From: Microbacterium sp.
GTDB lineage: Bacteria > Actinomycetota > Actinomycetes > Actinomycetales > Microbacteriaceae
DNA: 20,741 nt
Assembly: GCF_003248605.1 (NCBI RefSeq)
Contig: NZ_QFPF01000037.1
Span: 1-20,741, forward strand
Direction: 5' to 3'
Below the pieces are notes generated by a model, which saw only the letters and a program-made list of their open reading frames with translations, was not told the origin of the DNA and ran no database searches. Made by a program: the position numbers and the translations under genes. Below are positions 1 to 7,529 of this stretch, one piece after another. Position 1 is the stretch's first letter. Every line of letters begins with the position of its first letter.

Positions 1-858
1 ACCCACGGCCTCGGCGTAGGCCAGGACCTTCTGGGATTCGGTGAAGCCCGTGCGGGCCGTCTTGATCGACAGGGCGCTCGCGCCGCCGGTCTGGATCTCT
101 CGCGCCGCATCGCCGAGGGACGGCGCGGACTCGTCGGCGACGATCGGTACGCGTGAGTGCTGCACGAGGCGTCGTCGGCCGAGCACCTCCTTGGCATCGT
201 CCGGCTCCTCGAAGAACGTCAGCCCCAGGTCCGCGGTCGCATCCAGCACCCGCATGGCGTCGGCGGCGGTCCATCCCCGGTTCGCGTCGAGATAGAGCTC
301 GACATCCGACCCGAGCTCGGCACGCAGCGCCGTGCAGAGCTCGATGTCCAGTGAGAGGGGATACCGGCCGACCTTGACCTTGAAGGCGGTGATCCCGTAC
401 TCGTCGCGATAGCGCCGGGCTTCGTCGACCATCTGTCCGACCGGCGCGAAGCCCACCATGTGCGACACGCGCACCGAGGGTGCGAAGCCTCCGAGAAGCC
501 GGTGCACCGGGGTGCCGAGAGCGATCCCGATGATGTCCCAGAGCGCGATGTCGACGGCGCCCTTGGCGGCGTAGTTTCCGACCGTCCGGTGCAGGCGCGC
601 ATGGATCGCGCCCCGATCCATCGGATCCGCGCCGCGGAGGGCCTCGGTGAAGAGGCCGTGCAGCAGGGCGACGACGCCGGCCTGCGTCTCGCCGTAGGTG
701 TAGGGGCGGGGAGGCACGTCGGCGACGCCGACGATGCCGGTGTCGGTGATCAGGCGCAGCAGCACGTTGTCCATGTGATGCACGGCGCCGCTGGCGAAGT
801 GCAGGGGCTTTCGCATCGGGATGCGGTAAGGGATCGCCTCCACCCGTTCGATGATCAC
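1..858 (-). CDS. Muconate cycloisomerase/mandelate racemase-family enzyme (partial, C-terminus outside window)
   Basis: Enolase-superfamily enzyme of the muconate-lactonizing type, which abstracts a proton alpha to a carboxylate at a Mg2+ site. In the 286 residues present, the N-terminal capping domain (about 1-125) is followed by the barrel with the KxK motif (K160, K162), metal ligands D191 (LDAN), E217/E218 (FFEEP) and D242 (ADES), and a second catalytic-type lysine near 266 (SIKTARTGF). Family members are usually about 360-370 residues, so roughly 75-85 are missing. The start is GTG, preceded by AAGGAG at 7 nt. It overlaps the TGA of the upstream LysR gene as GTGA, so the two are probably translationally coupled. 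Lysines on both strands of the barrel suit a cycloisomerase or epimerase. The substrate cannot be told from sequence; cis,cis-muconate is plausible given the CatR/BenM-like regulator. The family call is firm, the specificity is not. Confidence 0.88.
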   Translation of the reverse strand, partial: MIIERVEAIPYRIPMRKPLHFASGAVHHMDNVLLRLITDTGIVGVADVPPRPYTYGETQAGVVALLHGLFTEALRGADPMDRGAIHARLHRTVGNYAAKGAVDIALWDIIGIALGTPVHRLLGGFAPSVRVSHMVGFAPVGQMVDEARRYRDEYGITAFKVKVGRYPLSLDIELCTALRAELGSDVELYLDANRGWTAADAMRVLDATADLGLTFFEEPDDAKEVLGRRRLVQHSRVPIVADESAPSLGDAAREIQTGGASALSIKTARTGFTESQKVLAYAEAVG

Positions 859-1751
859 GCGCGTGCTCCTTCGGCGTCGACGAGTCGGGTGAGGAAGTCG
901 ATGAAGCGGCGCACGGCGGGCGAGGGGTCATCGCCCCGCCAGGCGACCGCCAGTCCCGTCGGCGGGGCGTCCTCGACGTCGCGGAAGACCGTGCCGCCGA
1001 GGTTGAGTGACGTCGCCGACGAGGGTACGAGGGCCGCGCCGATGCCTGCGGCGACGAGAGAGAGCAGCGTGGATGTCTCGGACACGCGTTGCGCGTGGCG
1101 GGGGCGCGCGCCCACCTCGACCCATCGCGCGGCGATCGTGCGCGACAGAGTCGACTCCTCGGGGTAGCCCACCAGCACCTGGCCGTCGAAATCCGCCATC
1201 CGCAGGTGGGGACGCGTCGTGAGGGGTGAGCCCGCCGGCAGCGCCGCGACGATCCGCTCGCTCACGCTCGGCAGATATCGGATCTCGTCCGAGGTGACGG
1301 GCGGGCGCAGCAGCGCCACGTCGATCCGGTGTTCCAGGAGCGCCGCCTCCAGCTGGGGGGTGAGTAGTTCGCCGCTGACCGAGAGGGCGATGCCCGGCAG
1401 CTCATCACTGGCCTCGCGCACCACGCGCGGCATCAGCCCGTACGTCGCCGAGCCCGTGAAGCCCACCCGGAGCACGCCCTGCAGCCCGTCGCCCACGCGC
1501 GCGACGTCGGCGCCGAGCGCGTCGAGGTCGTCGATGATGCGTCGTCCGCGCTCGAGCAGAAGCGAACCGGCCGCCGTCAGTTCGACTCGTCGCGTCGTGC
1601 GGGTGAGCAGGGTGGCGCCGAGGGTCGCCTCCAGCTGGCGGATCTGCTGGGACAGCGGGGGCTGGGCCATCATCAGCCGAGCGGCGGCCCGTCCGAAGTG
1701 CTGCTCTTCGGCCACGGCGATGAAGTAACGCAGCTGTCGCGTCTCGATCAT
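855..1751 (-). CDS. LysR-family transcriptional regulator, CatR/BenM-like
   Basis: LysR-type one-component regulator of 298 residues, the usual family length. The N-terminal winged helix-turn-helix (about 1-60) opens with LRYFIAVAEEQHFGRAA and contains PPLSQQIRQLE. The rest is the periplasmic-binding-fold effector domain, beginning near residue 90 (VLRVGFTGSATYG). The N-terminus resembles the CatR/BenM/CatM branch that responds to muconate or related aromatics. ATG is preceded by GAGGAGG. The stop codon overlaps the start of the enolase-superfamily gene (GTGA), so regulator and enzyme form one transcription unit. A T-N11-A box with symmetric arms lies 55 bp upstream, over the predicted -35, which suggests autoregulation and control of the enzyme gene. 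Confidence 0.93.
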   Translation of the reverse strand: MIETRQLRYFIAVAEEQHFGRAAARLMMAQPPLSQQIRQLEATLGATLLTRTTRRVELTAAGSLLLERGRRIIDDLDALGADVARVGDGLQGVLRVGFTGSATYGLMPRVVREASDELPGIALSVSGELLTPQLEAALLEHRIDVALLRPPVTSDEIRYLPSVSERIVAALPAGSPLTTRPHLRMADFDGQVLVGYPEESTLSRTIAARWVEVGARPRHAQRVSETSTLLSLVAAGIGAALVPSSATSLNLGGTVFRDVEDAPPTGLAVAWRGDDPSPAVRRFIDFLTRLVDAEGARA

Positions 1752-1792
1752 CGCCCGCCTCCTCGCGTCCGGTCGCGCACGGCGACAGTTGC

Positions 1793-1821
1793 ACGATACC
1801 CGCGCTCATTCATATTGAGAA
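1793..1821 (-). promoter_or_regulatory. Predicted promoter of the LysR-enolase operon
   Basis: On the minus strand, TTCTCA (1821-1816) is followed after 17 bp by TATCGT (1798-1793), each matching four of six consensus bases. The predicted transcription start is near 1786, leaving a leader of about 35 nt that carries the GAGGAGG ribosome site. The spacing is ideal but the hexamers are only moderate, and the -35 lies inside the LysR box. Confidence 0.5.
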
Positions 1822-1824
1822 TGA
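1806..1824. promoter_or_regulatory. LysR-type operator (ATTC-N7-GAAT, T-N11-A)
   Basis: TCATTCATATTGAGAATGA has perfect 6-bp arms (TCATTC/GAATGA) around a 7-nt AT-rich centre. This is the geometry of LysR recognition sites such as ATAC-N7-GTAT of BenM/CatM. It overlaps the predicted -35 of the LysR operon and lies between that operon and the divergent gene at 1927, so it could serve either direction. The sequence is seen directly; the role is inferred. Confidence 0.6.
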
Positions 1825-1926
1825 CCAGCATTGTCCTGATTCAGACTTCGTACATCTCAAACACGGCGGCTGCTCCGGTCGTATCACCGGGACCCGGCAT
1901 CCCCTCTTCCCCGCAGGAGGAGACTC

Positions 1927-2958
1927 ATGGACCTTGAGCGTTTTCGCGTCGCGACATTCAACCTCTACAACTTGCAGATGCCCGGCCTCGACATGAATCC
2001 CGGGCAGCGCCCCTGGACGGACGCCGAGTTCGACCGCAAGGCATCCTGGATCGGCGCGCAGCTGCGACAGATCGACGCCGACGTGGTCGGGCTCCAGGAG
2101 CTGTGGCACCGCGAGGCGATGGCGCGGGTGCTCGCCGCATCCGGGCTCGACGCCGAGTACGAGCTGCTGGCGGAGCCGGCGGGCGGCGGGCGCATCATCT
2201 GCGCGGCGCTCGTGCGCCACGGCCTGCGCGCGGGGGCGCCGCAGTGGATCGAGAACTTCCCCGACGGGCTGCGCCTCGAAACCGATGACCCCATGGATCC
2301 GCAGTCGCCCGGCATCCGGGTCGCGATCGGCAGGTTCGCGCGGCCGGTGCTGCGGGCGGGTGTGCGTCTGCGCGAGGATCACGCCGTCGTCCAGGTGTAC
2401 GTCACGCACTTCAAATCCAAGCTGCCGACCCGCGTCGATACCGAACCGTGGTTCCGCGAGGATCCCGATCGATATCGGCCGCACACCACCGCCATCGGTG
2501 CCGCGCTCGCCACGATCCAGCGCACGGCCGAGGCGGCGGCGCTACGTGTCCTGCTCACCGCCGAGATGAAGGGCACCGTCACGCCGGTGATCGTGCTCGG
2601 CGACGTCAACGACGGTCAGCACAGCAACACCGTCAACATCCTCACCGAGCAGCCCCGATACCTGGTGGGCGACGGGCGTGGCGGCGCCGACATCGGGCTG
2701 TACACGGCGCAGACCCTGCAGGAGTACCGCGACACCCGCGACGTCTACTACACGCACGTGCACGAGGATCTACGCGAATCCCTCGATCACGTCCTCGTCA
2801 GCGAGCAGTTCTACGACAACAGCCGTCGTCGGCTGTGGCTGTTCGACGGGCTCGCGATCAACAACGACCATCTCGGTGACGAGGATCACCGCGCCACGGG
2901 CAGCGGCGACCACGGCATCGTCGTGGTGCGTTTCGCCTATCGGCCCTTCAGGGGGTGA
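1927..2958 (+). CDS. Endonuclease/exonuclease/phosphatase (DNase I-like) family protein
   Basis: 343-residue protein with the complete EEP-fold active-site set: N12 (ATFNLYN), E58 (GLQELW, Mg2+ ligand), H161 (THFKSK), D226/N228 (LGDVND), D287/H288 (SLDHVL) and D328/H329 (GDHGIVV). These residues hydrolyse phosphodiester or phosphomonoester bonds in nucleic acids, lipids or sugars, and the substrate cannot be chosen from sequence. There is no signal peptide or membrane segment, so it is probably cytoplasmic. The start is ATG, with AGGAGG 6 nt upstream. It is transcribed divergently from the LysR operon across a 175-bp gap and convergently with the peroxidase gene. It could be a nuclease or a phosphatase; the family assignment is secure. 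Confidence 0.9.
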   Translation: MDLERFRVATFNLYNLQMPGLDMNPGQRPWTDAEFDRKASWIGAQLRQIDADVVGLQELWHREAMARVLAASGLDAEYELLAEPAGGGRIICAALVRHGLRAGAPQWIENFPDGLRLETDDPMDPQSPGIRVAIGRFARPVLRAGVRLREDHAVVQVYVTHFKSKLPTRVDTEPWFREDPDRYRPHTTAIGAALATIQRTAEAAALRVLLTAEMKGTVTPVIVLGDVNDGQHSNTVNILTEQPRYLVGDGRGGADIGLYTAQTLQEYRDTRDVYYTHVHEDLRESLDHVLVSEQFYDNSRRRLWLFDGLAINNDHLGDEDHRATGSGDHGIVVVRFAYRPFRG

Positions 2959-2962
2959 TGGG

Positions 2963-3006
2963 GGATGCTGCACACCCGTCGCCGCGGCGCGCGGGGCGCA
3001 GCATCC
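2963..3006. terminator. Candidate bidirectional hairpin between convergent genes
   Basis: Nine-base arms GGATGCTGC (2963-2971) and GCAGCATCC (2998-3006) form a perfect inverted repeat with a 26-nt GC-rich interior that contains the palindrome GCCGCGGC (2981-2988). It lies 4 bp after the EEP stop and about 18 bp beyond the convergent peroxidase stop, as expected of a shared terminator. No U-rich tract follows, which is common in high-GC actinobacteria. Confidence 0.5.
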
Positions 3007-3036
3007 GCCCGTTCATCCGCCCGTTCATCCGCCCGG
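3002..3036. repeat. 12-bp tandem repeat, about 2.9 copies, covering the peroxidase stop codon
   Basis: CATCCGCCCGTT occurs at 3002-3013 and 3014-3025, followed by CATCCGCCCGG at 3026-3036. The minus-strand TGA of the peroxidase (3027-3025) spans the junction of the second and third units. Because 12 bp keeps the frame, loss of that TGA would extend the protein by repeats of MNGR-type residues. Confidence 0.75.
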
Positions 3037-4590
3037 CGTCGGGGCGAAGGTCGTCACGCCCAGGCCGTGCCCGGCGAGGGTGATCAGGTCGGCCATCGTG
3101 AAGTCCCCGGCGACCGCGGAGGGCAGGGTCGGGGTCCAGTCGGGCTGCTGGTGCAGATACGACGAGGGGTCCTTCTCCATCAGTCCGAGGAAGACCTCGG
3201 CGACGATGCGCCCGCCGACCTCGCCCAAGTGCCGACCGCCGGCCTGCACCTCCGCCTCCTTGAGGATGTAGTACCACAGAGGAGCGGGGCCGCCCTCGGG
3301 AAGCCCGAGCGTCGTGTCGTCGAGCACGGTCGCACCCATGTGATGCGCCACGGCCTGACCGGAGGGCAGCATCAGTCGCGCGCCCCGGGTGAGGTTGCGG
3401 TCGATCAGGCTGGGGCGGCTGCCGCCGATCTCGGCCGGCAGGTCGTGCAGCGGATTGGCCAGCCGCGTGTCGATCGCGCGGGTCAGCTGTAGCGCGTCGC
3501 TGCCGGCGCCCGCGACCTCGAAGAAGCGCGCCCACTCGATCGTCCAGAACGCCGGGAGGACGCGGAAGCCGCCGAAGTGTCCGAGCGGGTCGTCGTTCAC
3601 CGAGCCGGGCTTGAAGGTCGGCAGGCCGCCCTGCTGGGCGCCGACCAGAGTGTTCAGGCGGTAGCGCCCACGGATCTGGGAGTGCCCGAAGCGGTACGCG
3701 GCGACCGAGAACTCCACCGGCATGTAGGGCTCGTAGCGCCAGTGATACGCGCGGCGCACCACCCGGGGCACCGGGCCGGAGGTGTCGAGCACGTCGTCGA
3801 GCATCTGCGCCCCGACCGTGCGGCGCAGATAGTCGTGCACGACGAGCCACTGGTAGTGCCACCGCACGATGCGCTGCGCGGCCTCGAAGGGGCTCTCCAG
3901 ACCCTGCAGGAGGGCGGGGTCGTCGTGCACGCGGGCGAGCACCGCGTTGTGGAACTTGAGCATCGTCAGCTGCAGCTGGCTGACGAAAACGTTCTCGTCG
4001 TTGCGCGGGTCGCCGATCAGCGCGGTGCCCTCCTCGTTGCGGGGGAGGTCGTCCTCGTCGTCGTGCCGACCGATCAGGAACGCCTCGCGTCCCGACGCCT
4101 TGCTGTACAGGAAGGGGTCGTCGGCCGGTCCCCGTCCGTAGAGGGAGTCGAGATCGAATCGCGGCGTGCGGAAGTTCGTCAGCGCGTCGGGGTCGTTCTG
4201 GCGGTCGAGACTCGACGCCGTGTCGAACGTCAGGTCGTGATCGATGAACTGACCGAGGTAGGTGAAACCGGCCGGGATGTCGGGGTTGTCGATGCTCGAA
4301 TCTCGGGCGGAGTCCCCCTCGAGCATGAGCGCGGCCACCTCGAGGATGCGCTCGGGGGTCGGGGTGAACGGCGGCAGCCGGAACATCCGGCCGAACCGGC
4401 CCTCGTACGACCGCGACGCGGGCACGTAACCCAGGCCCCGCAGCTCGTAGCCGTGCCCGCGCGCACTGCGGGTCCCCCCTCCCATGCCGTGTCCCGATGC
4501 GGTGCGGGCGAGCACCTGCTCGGGCGTCGGCGGTGAGGTGACTTCGGTTTCGGCGGCGGCCGCCGGTGCGTCATTCACGATGGTGGTCAC
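3025..4590 (-). CDS. Animal-type (cyclooxygenase-superfamily) heme peroxidase
   Basis: 521-residue heme peroxidase of the peroxidase-cyclooxygenase superfamily (An_peroxidase), which oxidises organic or halide substrates with H2O2. The distal histidine H118 sits in GQFIDHDLTFD with adjacent calcium-ligand D119. The proximal histidine H303 is in YRFGHSQIRGRYRLN, preceded by the conserved E293 (VEFSVAAYR). Other family blocks are LKFHNAVLARVHDD (about 211-224) and RWHYQWLVVHDYL (about 243-254). The length suits a single-domain bacterial member. No signal peptide is seen: the first 60 residues are polar and Gly/Ala-rich, so the protein is probably cytoplasmic or exported by another route. The start is GTG with a GAGAGAGGGG ribosome site. 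The gene lies downstream of, and codirectional with, a LuxR-family regulator, with a palindrome between them. The substrate is unknown. Confidence 0.9.
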   Translation of the reverse strand: MTTIVNDAPAAAAETEVTSPPTPEQVLARTASGHGMGGGTRSARGHGYELRGLGYVPASRSYEGRFGRMFRLPPFTPTPERILEVAALMLEGDSARDSSIDNPDIPAGFTYLGQFIDHDLTFDTASSLDRQNDPDALTNFRTPRFDLDSLYGRGPADDPFLYSKASGREAFLIGRHDDEDDLPRNEEGTALIGDPRNDENVFVSQLQLTMLKFHNAVLARVHDDPALLQGLESPFEAAQRIVRWHYQWLVVHDYLRRTVGAQMLDDVLDTSGPVPRVVRRAYHWRYEPYMPVEFSVAAYRFGHSQIRGRYRLNTLVGAQQGGLPTFKPGSVNDDPLGHFGGFRVLPAFWTIEWARFFEVAGAGSDALQLTRAIDTRLANPLHDLPAEIGGSRPSLIDRNLTRGARLMLPSGQAVAHHMGATVLDDTTLGLPEGGPAPLWYYILKEAEVQAGGRHLGEVGGRIVAEVFLGLMEKDPSSYLHQQPDWTPTLPSAVAGDFTMADLITLAGHGLGVTTFAPTPGG

Positions 4591-4687
4591 GATGAGCCCC
4601 TCTCTCCTCGCGGTGCGGGCGCCGGCGGGTGTCTCCCGCGCGTCCGGACCCGGTCTCCAGAGTCGCGCAGGATCGCGCGCGGATCTG

Positions 4688-4703
4688 TACGCACAAGTGC
4701 GTA
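4688..4703. promoter_or_regulatory. Perfect palindrome upstream of the peroxidase, candidate LuxR operator
   Basis: TACGCACAAGTGCGTA has 7-bp perfect arms and a 2-nt centre. It begins 1 bp past the LuxR-family stop codon and ends about 98 bp upstream of the peroxidase start. Tight two-fold symmetry suits a dimeric helix-turn-helix regulator. It could instead fold as a 6-bp hairpin with a CAAG tetraloop at the 3' end of the regulator mRNA. Confidence 0.5.
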
Positions 4704-4704
4704 G

Positions 4705-5661
4705 TCAGCTCGACATCGCCCGCTCGCGCGCCGGCGTCGACGGATGCTGCCGGGCAGGCGCCGGCGCGGCGAGCCGGTGCTCGATCACCTCCACACCGGG
4801 CGCAGGGCCGCGCATCCGCGTACGCGGCAGGATGCCGCGCTCGTGCGCGATCATCACCGCCGAGAGCCGGTCGTGCACGCCGAGCTTGGTGTACGCATGC
4901 TGCTGATGAAGGCTCACCGTGCGCGAGGAGATCGAGAGGCGATCGCCGATCGCGACGGCCGTCAGGCCCCGCGCGGTGAGTGCCAGGACGCTCAGTTCGC
5001 GCCCCGTCAGGTGCGCGTCGCGCGCGGCGGCGGCCGCGTCGGGATGGGGGCGGGTGCCCTCGAGCACGACACTCTGCGCGTCGATCGCCCGCAGCAGGGG
5101 TCGAAGCGTCTCGAGCAGCGCGCACGCCGCGCGGCCCATGCGCTCGGTCGTGCCGAGGCACAGCCACCGGTGCGACATGCCGGGGGCGTGCGCGAGGGGC
5201 ACGAAGAGGGCGTCGATGAACCCGTCGCCGCGCGCGTGCGCGAGCAGCTCGCGCGCTCCCGGTTCGTCATGAAAACGACGCGCATCCGCGAGGCAGCGCA
5301 CGTGCGGGTCGTTCGTCGCCGCGTAGTGGCGGCTGAGCGGGTGCCGGGGGACGGCGCGCACGTAGTACGCCGTGTCGAGGTGGGGTGCCCGGTAGCGCGC
5401 GATGCGTGACGCGGTCGGGCCCGTGTCGACGATGCCGACCGCCGCATCGACGAACTGCGCGCTCGCCGTCGCGCAGACATCCACCATCGGATCGTGCTCG
5501 GCGGGCAGCGTCATCAGATGAGCGGCGAGATCGATCCACCGCTCCAGATGCGGGGCTGCCACCACGGACGCCTTCTCCCTCGAGGCGCGGGCCGCGGCCC
5601 GGATGGCGGTGGCGTCGCGCAACTGCATCGAGTGTGCGGGCATCATCGCTGATACACGCAC
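4705..5661 (-). CDS. LuxR-family transcriptional regulator with GAF-like N-terminal region
   Basis: 318-residue one-component regulator. The C-terminal LuxR/GerE helix-turn-helix (about 216-275) carries LTGRELSVLALTARGLT, then IGDRLSISSRTVSLHQQHAYTKLGVHDR, the typical recognition-helix layout. The first 200 residues show no receiver-domain phosphorylation site and look like a GAF-type sensor, so this is not a classical two-component regulator. About 40 residues rich in Pro, Arg and Ala follow the HTH, which is unusual because the HTH normally ends these proteins. The start is uncertain: GTG at 5661 gives the longest form, ATG at 5646, 5643 or 5631 are alternatives, and none has a clear ribosome site. 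The codirectional peroxidase gene 114 bp downstream is the likeliest target. Confidence 0.85.
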   Translation of the reverse strand: MRVSAMMPAHSMQLRDATAIRAAARASREKASVVAAPHLERWIDLAAHLMTLPAEHDPMVDVCATASAQFVDAAVGIVDTGPTASRIARYRAPHLDTAYYVRAVPRHPLSRHYAATNDPHVRCLADARRFHDEPGARELLAHARGDGFIDALFVPLAHAPGMSHRWLCLGTTERMGRAACALLETLRPLLRAIDAQSVVLEGTRPHPDAAAAARDAHLTGRELSVLALTARGLTAVAIGDRLSISSRTVSLHQQHAYTKLGVHDRLSAVMIAHERGILPRTRMRGPAPGVEVIEHRLAAPAPARQHPSTPARERAMSS

Positions 5662-5745
5662 CCACCGTCGGACCGCGCTCGCGAAGCGAGGGGAGGTCGC
5701 GCGGTGTGCGCTCAGTATCCCGCGTGGCGCCGGCCCACGAAAGAC

Positions 5746-5827
5746 CGCTCGTGCACCGCGGCGCTCACAGGGCGAGGATGCGCTCGCGCACCGCCGCGCT
5801 CACAGGGCGAGGATGCGCTCGCGCACC
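5746..5827. repeat. 35-bp tandem duplication of the 3' end of the acyl-CoA ligase gene
   Basis: Units at 5746-5780 and 5781-5815 differ at only two positions, and a 12-bp partial third unit runs to 5827. The inner unit carries the last codons and stop of the ligase gene (TGA at 5802-5800). The outer unit repeats the same coding tail and stop beyond the gene. It looks like a local replication-slippage duplication. Confidence 0.85.
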
Positions 5828-7500
5828 TCGCGGCGCAGCACTTTGCCGATGAGAGAGCGCGGCAGCTCGTCGAACTCGAAGATGCGACGCGGCACCTTGT
5901 AGGCGGCGAGGTGCCCGCGGCAGTAGTCGCGAAGTGCCTCGGCGTCGAACACCGCGCCGGGGCGCAGGACCACGGCGGCAGCGACCTCCTCGGAGCCGCC
6001 GGAGCGGGGCAGGGCGACGACCGCGGCGGACTCGACGTCCGGGTGAGCCGTGAGAGCCTGCTCGACCTCGGTCGGGGCGACGTTGAATCCCCCCGTGATG
6101 ATCAGCTCCTTGAGTCGGTCCACGACGGTGACGAAGCCGTCCGCCGACACGCTCACAATGTCGCCCGTGCGCAGCCAGCCACCCGTCAGCAGTGCCGCGT
6201 CGGTCTCATCGCGCCGCCGCCAGTAGCCCTGGAACACCTGGGGCCCCCGCAGCAGCAGCTCTCCCTCGGTACCGGGCTCGACATCCCGCGTCGGATCGTC
6301 GACGTCGACCACGCGGATCTCGGTGCTCGGGAACGGCACACCCACGGTGCCCGGCCGGCGCGTCGGACCGATCGGGTTTCCGAGCGCGACGGGCGAGGTC
6401 TCGGTCATGCCGTAGCCCTCGACCAGGAGTCCACCCGTGGCGGATTCCCACTTCTCGACGGTGGGCACCGGCAGCGCCATCGCCCCGGAGATCGCGAACC
6501 GCACGGTCGACAGATCGAGCGTTCCGCGCGCCGCCGCGCGGGCGAGCTGGTCGTAGATGGGCGGCACGGCCGGGAGGAATGTCGGGGGGCTCTTGCGCGC
6601 CGCGGAGACGACAAGGTCGAGGTCGTACTTCGGGAAGAGCACGAGGCGCGCCCCGATGCTCATCGCGAACGTCAGGCACAGCGTCATCCCGTAGGCGTGG
6701 AACAGCGGCAGCACGCCGTAGAAGACCTCCTCGCCATCGTGCAGCCCGGGCACCCACGCGCGGCCCTGCATCGCGTTGGCGCGCAGATTGCGGTGGGTCA
6801 GGATCGCGCCTTTGGGGCTGCCGGTCGTGCCGCTGGTGTACTGCAGCACGGCCGTGTCGTCGAGCAGCGGACGGGGATGCCTGGGGGAGAGGGCCCGGTG
6901 CCCGACCAGCTTCTCCCACCGGTATGGATGCCGCGCGGCGGGCTTCTGCGTCAGCTGGGCGCGCGCGGCCCGGGCGCGGGGGATCGGCAGGCGCAGTGCC
7001 AACCGTGTGCGCCTCGGCATCGCCTCGGTGATGTCGACCGAGACGATCTCGCGGACGGCGATGTCGGCGGGGAACGCGGCGACCGTGTCGTACACCTTGT
7101 CCCAGACGATCGCGAACGCGGCGGAGTGGTCTTCGAACTGGTGGCGCAACTCGCGAGCCGTGTAGAGCGGGTTGTGCTCGACGACGATCGCGCCCAGGCG
7201 CAGTACCGCGTAGAAGGCCACGACGTGCTGCGGGCAGTTGGGCAGCACCACCGCGACGCGGTCGCCCTTCTGCACACCGAGACGGCGCAGTCCCTCGGCC
7301 GCGCGCGCGATCTGCTCGCCGAGCTCCCGGTATGTGGTCGTGGCGCCGAAGAACTCCAGCGCCACACCGCGCCGGTACATCGTGACGCTCTCATCGATCA
7401 TGTCGGTCAGCGTCTGCGTGACCTCGTCGATCGTGTCGGGCACGCCCGGCGCGTACGCCCCCAGCCAGGGCTTCGACGCATACGGGTACTCCTGCGACAT
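5800..7500 (-). CDS. Long-chain acyl-CoA synthetase (AMP-forming, FadD-like)
   Basis: 566-residue member of the ANL adenylating superfamily, which activates a carboxylic (probably fatty) acid with ATP and transfers it to CoA. The P-loop A3 motif is YTSGTTGSPKGAILTHRN (221-238), A5 is EGYGMTETSP (361-370), A7 is LRTGDI (443-448), A8 is DRLKELIITGGFNVAP (461-476), and the catalytic lysine K553 lies in IGKVLRRE. Length and motifs fit FadD-type ligases, although benzoate-type or other acid ligases remain possible. It starts at ATG with GGAAGG upstream and a candidate TACTGT -10 at 7535-7530. The gene stands alone on the minus strand, after the efflux operon and before the LuxR-peroxidase pair. 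Its 3' end is tandemly duplicated. Confidence 0.93.
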   Translation of the reverse strand: MSQEYPYASKPWLGAYAPGVPDTIDEVTQTLTDMIDESVTMYRRGVALEFFGATTTYRELGEQIARAAEGLRRLGVQKGDRVAVVLPNCPQHVVAFYAVLRLGAIVVEHNPLYTARELRHQFEDHSAAFAIVWDKVYDTVAAFPADIAVREIVSVDITEAMPRRTRLALRLPIPRARAARAQLTQKPAARHPYRWEKLVGHRALSPRHPRPLLDDTAVLQYTSGTTGSPKGAILTHRNLRANAMQGRAWVPGLHDGEEVFYGVLPLFHAYGMTLCLTFAMSIGARLVLFPKYDLDLVVSAARKSPPTFLPAVPPIYDQLARAAARGTLDLSTVRFAISGAMALPVPTVEKWESATGGLLVEGYGMTETSPVALGNPIGPTRRPGTVGVPFPSTEIRVVDVDDPTRDVEPGTEGELLLRGPQVFQGYWRRRDETDAALLTGGWLRTGDIVSVSADGFVTVVDRLKELIITGGFNVAPTEVEQALTAHPDVESAAVVALPRSGGSEEVAAAVVLRPGAVFDAEALRDYCRGHLAAYKVPRRIFEFDELPRSLIGKVLRREVRERILAL

Positions 7501-7529
7501 CCGGCGACCTTCCGCTCACTCGTGCCTCA

